From Homarus americanus (taxonomy: Eukaryota > Arthropoda > Malacostraca > Decapoda > Nephropidae): a stretch of 64,000 nt of DNA. Below, piece after piece: positions 57,341 through 64,000 of this stretch; the stretch's first letter is position 1; the number at the start of each line of letters is the position of its first letter. A program made the position numbers and the translations under genes. The notes beneath the pieces were generated by a model, which was given only the letters and a program-made list of their open reading frames with translations, ran no database searches and was not told the origin of the DNA. The DNA lies in the NCBI RefSeq assembly GCF_018991925.1, contig NW_024724309.1:1-64000 (forward strand), written 5' to 3'.

Positions 57341-57481
57341 TCCGGCCGTCTATTCCATTGTTATGTACCGTTAATGCCTCTTTTCTGTCTAACGTTACTC
57401 ACCACTATTTTTGTGTCATTTCTGTTTACATATTTATTCCCCCTCCTCATCACCAAGTTTAAATGAGGATATATAAGATTT

Positions 57482-57508
57482 TGTCTGTCTGTCTGTCTGT
57501 CTGTCTAA
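57482..57508. repeat. (CTGT)n microsatellite
   Basis: Six CTGT tetramers. Confidence 0.93.
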
Positions 57509-57548
57509 TCGTTTCTGCATATTTAAGCTAGATTTTTTTCTTTTAGTA

Positions 57549-57607
57549 TTAACCCCTTGAGTACGATGAAATAGCAAGTTATCAAGTCATCATGCTCGAG
57601 GAGTTAA
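57549..57607. mobile_element. Tiny TTAA-flanked inverted repeat (possible piggyBac-like MITE)
   Basis: TTAA, then CCCCTTGAGTACGATGA at the left; TCATCATGCTCGAGGAG, then TTAA at the right. The arms pair over about 17 bp with three mismatches. TTAA duplications are the signature of piggyBac-superfamily insertions. At 59 bp it is unusually short, so chance cannot be excluded. Confidence 0.5.
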
Positions 57608-57619
57608 AGGGCCCGTGTG

Positions 57620-57636
57620 GTTAGGTTAGGTTAGGA
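57620..57636 (+). repeat. Interstitial TTAGG repeat
   Basis: TTAGGTTAGGTTAGG. Confidence 0.85.
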
Positions 57637-57639
57637 TAG

Positions 57640-58980
57640 GTCAGGTAGGTGGCCCAGTAGGACAAGGGCCCAATAGAGCCGGTCCTACAAGCCACTACAG
57701 CCTGGCGGGGACACTCGTATAATACCCCAGGGCAGGTAATAAAGTGCTATGGGCGTGAATTTAACTTTGATAAAACAAATTGTAATAAAAAAAAAAATAT
57801 TAATATTATTGAAACGTCCCTCACAGAACGATAATTATTGGCGATACTGAATCACCTTTTTCCCATTCAGTACGACGGGACGAAATACAATGCAAACCCA
57901 CAATGAAATAGGGATAAAATACGATGAAATGGGATACAATAAAGTGAAATAAGCATTTAATACAGTGAAATAGTGATAAAATACAGTATTAAACCTCATA
58001 CAGTACTTACATTAATAAAGCAGTTGTCTCCAGTTTTATTTAAAATATCACTAAATTATGAATAAAAAAAAAATTACCTTGTCAACCAAAAAAAACCCGA
58101 GACTTGTCACGTTATCTGAAACCTAGAAACGGATTAGTTATACCGTCGTGACATCTCCCCTCCTCCTCCCCAGGTAAGTACAGCTATGAAGACTCCATTC
58201 ATCTCAGTTTATAAATTATGAATATCAGGTATCTAAAAAAACATAAAAAAATTAATGAATAAATAAATAAATAAATATAAATTAAAAACAATATATTTAA
58301 AGGAAAAAGTGAAAATGGATCAGATTTGCTCTGCATCGCCCGACAGGAAGTAAACAAATATGGCGGAGCACTTATCGAGAAGCCAAAGTATACGATGCAA
58401 TATGTTTTCGAGGGTCTACATGTAACACCCTTTACGGCAGGTTTAATAGCGTAGGTGGACAGCAAAAGCCATTCCCGGTACAGCTTCAACTTAAATTTAC
58501 AACATCACACTCGAAAATTTTTCGATAAAGCCTCCAAATGGTAAGGATTCACACATGTAAATTTAAAAAAAAGAGAAAAGAATAGTCGTGGTAACACTAC
58601 ATCCGTCGACCAGTGGAGGAATATACAGTAGGTCGGGTAGGTCCTGTTAATACTGGGGTATGGTTAGGTTAGGTTAAAGTACAACTAAGTTAGGTCAGGT
58701 TAAAGTACAGTATCTCAAAAAAATATCTCCCATCCTCCCGCTCTCCCTCTCTCCTCCCTCCCTCCCTCCTAATCTCCCTTCCTTTCTCCCACCCTACTTT
58801 TCCTCCCTCCCTACCTCCCTCCCACCAGCTCTTCCTCCCTCCCTCCCTGAACACTACTTCCCATTTTCTCGAGGAACAACTCCCAGCCAAACTAAGCTTA
58901 TTTCCCCCAGCTCGATCCAGCATTCCACGGCGTCCTTAACAAGTTTACTCGACCTCAGCCTCCTGGACAAGTTGGTGTGC

Positions 58981-58985
<5 letters not shown>
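57640..58985. other. AT-rich and pyrimidine-rich sequence, no gene
   Basis: A short direct AAATA run lies at 58245-58275 and a CCCTCC-rich patch at 58730-58860. TTAGG repeats are at 58661-58677. Nothing else supported. Confidence 0.4.
58661..58677 (+). repeat. Interstitial TTAGG repeat
   Basis: GGTTAGGTTAGGTTA. Confidence 0.85.

Positions 58986-59043
<58 letters not shown>
58974..59043. repeat. Compound (TG)n (GA)n microsatellite
   Basis: A short TG run followed by about 52 bp of GA dinucleotides, the same order as at 39182. Confidence 0.95.
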
Positions 59044-59044
<1 letters not shown>

Positions 59045-59231
59045 CATACATTCAACCTCCTTCGGCCGCGTCTCATAGTTTCCAATCTAACTGTTCGCTG
59101 CTGCTCGACCTTATTTTTCCAAGGAGGGTGAAGCACCATGAGCCTTCCCTTCCTTCCCCTCTTAAAGTGACCCCGGGGTATGGGAGGAGGGACCTAACAT
59201 AGCATCACCTAGATAAAAAAACATGGGTCTT

Positions 59232-59232
<1 letters not shown>

Positions 59233-59273
<41 letters not shown>
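59233..59273. repeat. (TG)n microsatellite
   Basis: About 38 bp of TG dinucleotides. Confidence 0.95.
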
Positions 59274-59274
<1 letters not shown>

Positions 59275-59694
59275 TAAGGTTTACACGCCGGAATATTACC
59301 ATGTGACAATCTAGGCTCGAGTATCCACCTCATCCATAACTCATCCATCATCCTCACCTTACTCCATCTACATACATTCATTATAAACAACAAACAAAAA
59401 AACATTTAAACAAACAAAATATAAATAAAAACATAACAAACACACAATAGCGCCCCTCATATTTTTTTTAATCCAAATGGAACAAAAAATTTCCATATAC
59501 AATTTTATTTCCCGACTAGTCGCTAGATATTTTTCCGGCATGGCTCCTTATATAATAGTTCTTTAACCTTTATTCGCCATTAAGAACCCCATTAGAGCCA
59601 TTAACATCCATTATTTCCAGCGTTTATGGCCTACCGAGAGTGGGAAGAAGCTCCATCGCCATACGGTGCTAATTTCCCAGTTGTATAAAGTGCT

Positions 59695-59915
59695 ACTGGT
59701 GGTTATGGTGGTTGTGGTGGTGGTGGTAAGGGTGGTTGTGGTGGTGGTAATGGTGGTGGTGGTGGTAAGGGTGGTGGTGGTGGTAAGGGTGGTGGTGGTA
59801 GTAAGAGTGGTGGTGGTAGTAAGGGTGGCGGTGGTAGTAAGGGTGGTGGTGATGGTGGTAGTGTTGGTGGTTGTAATACTGGTAGTGGTGGTACTAGTGG
59901 TAGAGTTAATGATGG
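59695..59915. repeat. (GGT/AGT) trinucleotide array
   Basis: GGTGGTGGTGGTAAGGGT units. Confidence 0.95.
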
Positions 59916-59917
59916 TA

Positions 59918-60000
59918 GATTTGGGTAATTATAACCAATCTTATGGTAGATTTAGGTAATTATAGCGAACATTGAGGTAAATTTAGGTAATTATAACCAA
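59918..60000. repeat. Short tandem GGTAGATTTAGGTAATTATA units
   Basis: Three units of about 35 bp with GTAGATTTAGGTAATTATA. Confidence 0.9.
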
Positions 60001-60517
60001 TAAAGATAAAATTAACATTCATATCAAAATTTAAACTGTAGAATTATTTACAATTGTTACCCTTTAAAAAATTAACTAAACCAACGAACAAAATTTAAGG
60101 AAGAAAAAACTGAATTCACGTAAACTGGACGAAACACAACTAACAAAACGTTCCCACCAGACAAGAACAACAACACTCAACTCTCAGCTTTGTTCAGTGG
60201 CACTTTGTACTGTACTCGCTAACTGATGGTGCGTGTGGGTATGTTTGCTGAACCTTTCCAATGTTCCTAGGGGACAAATCTCGCTCCCAGAATTGTTCCT
60301 GGTCGGTTTAAGTTCATTTTCTATCGTAGTGAATATTTTTATATTTGGGGAAATACATTATATGTTTATTGGTTAGTTTATTTAAATGATGAAAAAATGA
60401 TACTTAATTGTAATTGTAATTGCCAAAAATATTTAAATGAGACAGATTAGTCGTTCACGTGAATGGTTGTTTTTAAGAAATCGATTATTTTGCAAAAAAG
60501 ACCAGCCAATTTGCATA
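60001..60517. other. AT-rich stretch, nothing recognised
   Basis: No supportable feature. Confidence 0.4.
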
Positions 60518-60546
60518 CATACATACATACATACATACATACATAC
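60517..60546. repeat. (CATA)n microsatellite 5' of LINE copy B
   Basis: Seven CATA tetramers ending exactly where the LINE sequence starts. Confidence 0.96.
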
Positions 60547-61104
60547 AGTGGGTGCCCATCCTCTCCAGCTGGTGCAGTCAGCCAAACTCCTGGGTGTAAC
60601 TATAGACAACAAACTTGACTGGAAGGCCCATGTAAATAACACAGTCAAGGCAGCCTCATACCGTCTCTACATGCTACGACGACTTAGGTCACTTGGGACA
60701 CCCAAGCCAGAGCTGAGGACCATCTACAACGCCTTTATTCTCCCCAAACTAACGTATGCGTCACCAGCCTGGTCGTCTTCTCTCAATTCCACCCAACAAC
60801 GTCAGCTAGAGAAGGTACAGAAAAGGGCCTGCAGAATCATGCTCGGCGCAGACTACTCCGGCTACACCAACGCTCTCTCCACCCTGGAAATGCATCCCTC
60901 AGTGACCTCCACCACCAAGCACTGGAAAGGTTTGGCAGCCAACTAATGCACCACCCTCGTCATCGCCACCTCCTGCCATCGGCAGCCCCCCACCCACCTC
61001 GCGCAGTTCGCCACTACAACAAAATTCAGCCCATAAGAGCCCGCACCGATAGATATAAGAACAGCACCATCCCATCTATTGTTAAAATAATAAAAAACTC
61101 TTGA
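60547..61104 (+). pseudogene. LINE reverse transcriptase C-terminal region (copy B, frameshifted)
   Basis: Reads AKLLGVTIDNKLDWKAHVNN (the LGV-x-x-D-x-x-L-x-W-x-x-H block), YNAFILPKLTYASPAW (thumb block) and LEKVQKRACRIMLG, as in jockey- and CR1-type LINEs. Near 60890 one base is missing relative to copy A (ATGCATCC against ATGCCATCC). This shifts the frame and brings an early stop at 60946. In the other frame the coding similarity continues through RHRHLLPSA and HYNKIQPIRARTDRY to a stop at 61102-61104. The catalytic polymerase and endonuclease regions are absent, so the copy is dead. Confidence 0.88.
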
Positions 61105-61235
61105 TTTATGTACTGTACAGCCCTGTAAATGTATTCAATGCATATTATATCATTATGTCTAAATCAAATGTAAGTCTGTATATTTTCAGCCACCGGCTGC
61201 AACTCTATTAATATACCGTTTATTATTATTTTATA

Positions 61236-61273
<38 letters not shown>

Positions 61274-61278
61274 TATTA
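60547..61278 (+). mobile_element. LINE copy B, 5'-truncated, inside a (CATA)n tract
   Basis: Begins at GTGGGTGCCCATCCTCTCC after CATA tetramers. Contains about 550 bp of reverse transcriptase ORF, a 3' UTR, the hairpin CAGCC-ACC-GGCTG (61187-61199) and an (ATT)n-rich tail. CATA tetramers resume at about 61280. It shares about 90% identity with copy A over their overlap. Confidence 0.88.
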
Positions 61279-61279
61279 T

Positions 61280-61351
61280 TACATACATGCATACATACAT
61301 ACATTACATACATACATACATATATATACATACATACATACATACATACAG
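61280..61351. repeat. (CATA)n microsatellite 3' of LINE copy B
   Basis: CATA tetramers with TATATA and CATG interruptions. Confidence 0.95.
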
Positions 61352-61800
61352 AAAAAATAATACCCAAGTACAACATGACCAGAACTTCATTATATCGAGG
61401 TCAAGGTTATACTGGAAGGACACATAAGATTACTGAGGATATCTGTAGCTGCATTATACATGACCTGAGCTATAAACTGGGTCACAAACCTTGTTCATTA
61501 ACATAATCATCTACACATATCTCTAGGTAGTGACGTGATCGAAAAATCCCTGTGTACCTGTAATAAATATCACCATAGTCTTTGATACACTTCGTTACAC
61601 CTTACAATGTTATATACCTTGTTTTATTTTACAGTATTGGAACTAATATCCACCCCCAATGTTTACTGTAAGTAGAACACTGTAAATAACTATACTGGCA
61701 ATTACAGCACAGGGACTTTTCGATCATTGTATTTCGTGAGGGTTGAAGGCGAGGCTGGTAACACTGTGGTCCAAGCGCCGGGATACAAGCCCAGCTGATC
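61352..61800. other. Unique stretch, nothing recognised
   Basis: No supportable feature. Confidence 0.4.
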
Positions 61801-61817
61801 TATCTTGTAGGCTGAGA

Positions 61818-62762
61818 CCTGAGGGTTGGGTTGGGGAGTGGGGTGATGAGGAATGTAGGGAGAGGAGGGAGTGGGGGTGATGAGGAATGTAGGGAGAGGA
61901 GGGAGTGGGGGTGATGAGGAATGCGCCCAAGGGGAGGGAGGGAGGGTGGGGTGATGGGAATGTGGGGAGAGAGGAGGTGGGGTGATGAGGAATGTGGGGA
62001 GAGGGAGGGTGGGGTGAGGGATGTGGGGAGGAGGAGGGGTGGGGTGATGAGGAATGTGGGGAGGAGGGTGGGTGGGTGGGGATATGGGGAGAGGGTGGGG
62101 TGGGGGATGTGGGGAGAGAGGGAGGGGTGGGGTGATGAGGGTCTTAGGGAGAGGGAGGGTGGGGTGAGTGAAGATGTAGGGAGGAGGTGGGGTGGGAATC
62201 ATGGGGAGGGAGGGAGTGGGTGATGAGGGAATGTAGGGAGAGGAGGGTGGGGGTGTTGAGGGAATGTAGGAGAGGTGGGGTGGTGAGGAATGTGGGGAGA
62301 GGAGGAGTGGGGTGAGGGAATGTGGGAGAGGAGGAGTGGGGTGAGATGTAGGGAGGAGGGAGTGGGGGTGATGGGGAATGTGGGGAGGGAGGAGGGGTGG
62401 GGTGATGAGGGAATGTGGGGAGAGGAGGGGTGGGGGTGGAGGTGAGATGTGGGGAGAGGAGGGTGGGGTGGGGAATGTGGGGAGGAGGGGTTGGGTGTTG
62501 AATGTAGGAGAGGAGGGAGTGGGGTGATGAGGAATGTAGGGAGGAGGTGGGGTGATGAGGAGATGTAGGGAGGAGGGAATTGGGGTGATGAGGAATGTGG
62601 GGAGGGAGGGAGTGGGGAGTGATGGGGAATGTATGGTGAGGAGGGAGGGTGGGGTGATGAGGAATGTAGGAGAGGAGGGGTGGGGTGATGAGGAATGTAG
62701 GGAGAGGAGGGAGTGGGGGTGATGAGGAATGTAGGGAGAGGAGGGAGTGGGGGTGATGGTGA
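61818..62762. repeat. G-rich minisatellite, about 34 bp unit
   Basis: Roughly thirty units of GGGTGATGAGGAATGT followed by AGGGAGAGGAGGGAGTG. The outer units are nearly perfect; the middle is diverged with indels. Many GGG runs lie on the plus strand. The 363-codon minus-strand frame is repeat translation. Confidence 0.95.
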
Positions 62763-62989
62763 AGTAAACAGAGAGAATATACACTGGTGACACTTAATCT
62801 ATGTAGACACGAAACCTGACACTTACACACTACTTCATCCTGTGTACAGACAGAAGCAATCACACTTGTAAACAGCTTGGTGTAGACAGAGGCACTCACA
62901 CTCGTACACACTTAATTATTAGCAAACATAAGACCCTCACACCCTCTGTCATTTCCCGGTAAACACAAGCAAACGTTCTAACACACACA

Positions 62990-63258
62990 CACACACATTA
63001 AACCCAACATCACAGTCAACCAAGCACGTTAAACCAAAACCACTGTCAACCACGCACGTTAATTCAGCACCACAGTCAACAACTCACATTAAACCAGCAT
63101 CACAGTCAACCACGTACGTTAAACCAACACCACAGTCAACCACTCACATTAAACCAGCACCACAGTCAACCACGTACGCTCACAGTCAACCACACATGTT
63201 AAACCAGCACCACAGTCAACCAGGTACGTTAAACCAGGTACCACAGTCAACCACGCAC
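62990..63258. repeat. 30-bp minisatellite (TTAAACCAGCACCACAGTCA...)
   Basis: About nine units of TTAAACCAGCACCACAGTCA plus ACCACGTACG. Confidence 0.95.
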
Positions 63259-64000
63259 AGGACGGCAGGAGGCGAGGGAAGGACGACGCTACATCACAAC
63301 ACAGGAGCCACGGATTACGCGCCACGTCTCCTCCCAGCCGCTGAAGCAAGGTGGGTAATCAAAGACAAACACGAAGATGGTTAAGGAGAGGAACGCAAAT
63401 ATTACTTTAACAGGTTTTATATGCAAGGTAGAAGAGTGAAAACAAATAATACACTGAGGCCAAATATTATAAAGTGTGTGGCATTTTTTTTAGAGGTTGC
63501 AGGCAAACAAGTCAAAATGAATAAAGAGTTGGTAAAAAGTATTAACTAATTCTGAGCATTTGACTTTCTTTTTTTTTACGATTATGTATGCAATTTCAGA
63601 TTACTGTGACCATCGGCATACGAAACGTAGAATACAACTTAAATTGATCAGAGTCTTCGATACCACCATGGAATCTATAAGCGCCTAACCTAACCTCTCC
63701 ACTCCCCATGGAGTCACTACACGTCTGTATGTCTTGTCATGCCTTTTCACCTTAATTATACTGATTACAAAAACAGGAATCCTTGATGTATTTAAAAAAC
63801 TAAAGGCTATCCAGGTACAACGCTAATTACAGGTAAACAAGCAAAACTACAGGTACAACAATATTACAGGTAAAAATACAAAATAGACCACGTAAAACGA
63901 TGATAGAGGTGAATATACAGATACACAGGTACAAAATTATTACAGGTGGAATTTGAGCTTCAAGTCGCTCTCCCCTGAAATGTGCCAGGTATCAAGGTGT
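63259..64000. other. No gene recognised; diverged TACAGGTAMAA repeats at the end
   Basis: From about 63815 the motif ACAGGTACAAN recurs every 15-25 bp (TACAGGTAAAC, TACAGGTACAA, TACAGGTGGAA). A short TTAGG run (minus strand) lies at 63686-63697. No coding signal is supported. Confidence 0.45.

Noticed and set aside
61702..62911. 363- and 255-codon minus-strand ORFs
   Set aside because: Pro/Ser/His-rich translation of the G-rich minisatellite; two frames overlap and neither has a domain.

Overview
The window looks like non-coding, repeat-dense nuclear DNA from an animal, most probably a decapod crustacean. I infer this from four things: extreme density of long (TG/CA)n and (GA/CT)n microsatellites, blocks of TTAGG repeats (the arthropod telomere unit) at about ten interstitial places, non-LTR retrotransposon fragments, and no bacterial-style gene packing. 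No complete, recognisable host protein-coding gene was found, and no rRNA, tRNA gene or CRISPR array. Nearly all long open frames are translations of simple repeats. Layout: 0-6.7 kb has AT-rich sequence, a long TG tract and three minisatellites, including a 20-bp array at 5.0-5.9 kb that is open in all three forward frames. 7.0-9.4 kb has two LINE 3' fragments in opposite orientation, with a short dispersed repeat between them. 9.4-25 kb is mostly microsatellites, minisatellites and purine/pyrimidine tracts. 25.69-29.08 kb holds a direct tandem triplication (period about 1.38 kb). Each unit carries a possible two-exon gene remnant of unknown family, and the first two units also contain a TATA box. 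29.8-30.3 kb is a decaying TTAGG block. 34.0-35.0 kb has a LINE 3' end and a tRNA-derived SINE on the minus strand; a headless SINE copy lies at 44.4 kb. 36.3-37.1 kb encodes a CCHC knuckle plus a restriction-like endonuclease-type domain like that of R2-group retroelements. 39.9 kb is a long hairpin and 40.84-41.17 kb a MITE. 48.7 kb has a CT tract followed by a TATA box and a short ATG frame. 51.07-51.73 kb encodes the C-terminal part of an APE-type LINE endonuclease followed by a poly(A) tail. 54.8-55.25 kb and 60.55-61.28 kb are two 5'-truncated copies of one LINE family. 61.8-62.76 kb and 63.0-63.25 kb are minisatellites. The strongest biological story is mobile DNA in a microsatellite-rich genome. 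Both truncated copies of one LINE family sit inside (CA)n or (CATA)n tracts, and a third related 3' end is also followed by (CA)n. All three end with a conserved 5-bp hairpin and an (ATT)n tail. This suggests a retrotransposon that inserts into, or primes on, ACAY-type microsatellites. All family assignments are from reading the sequence; no database search was run.
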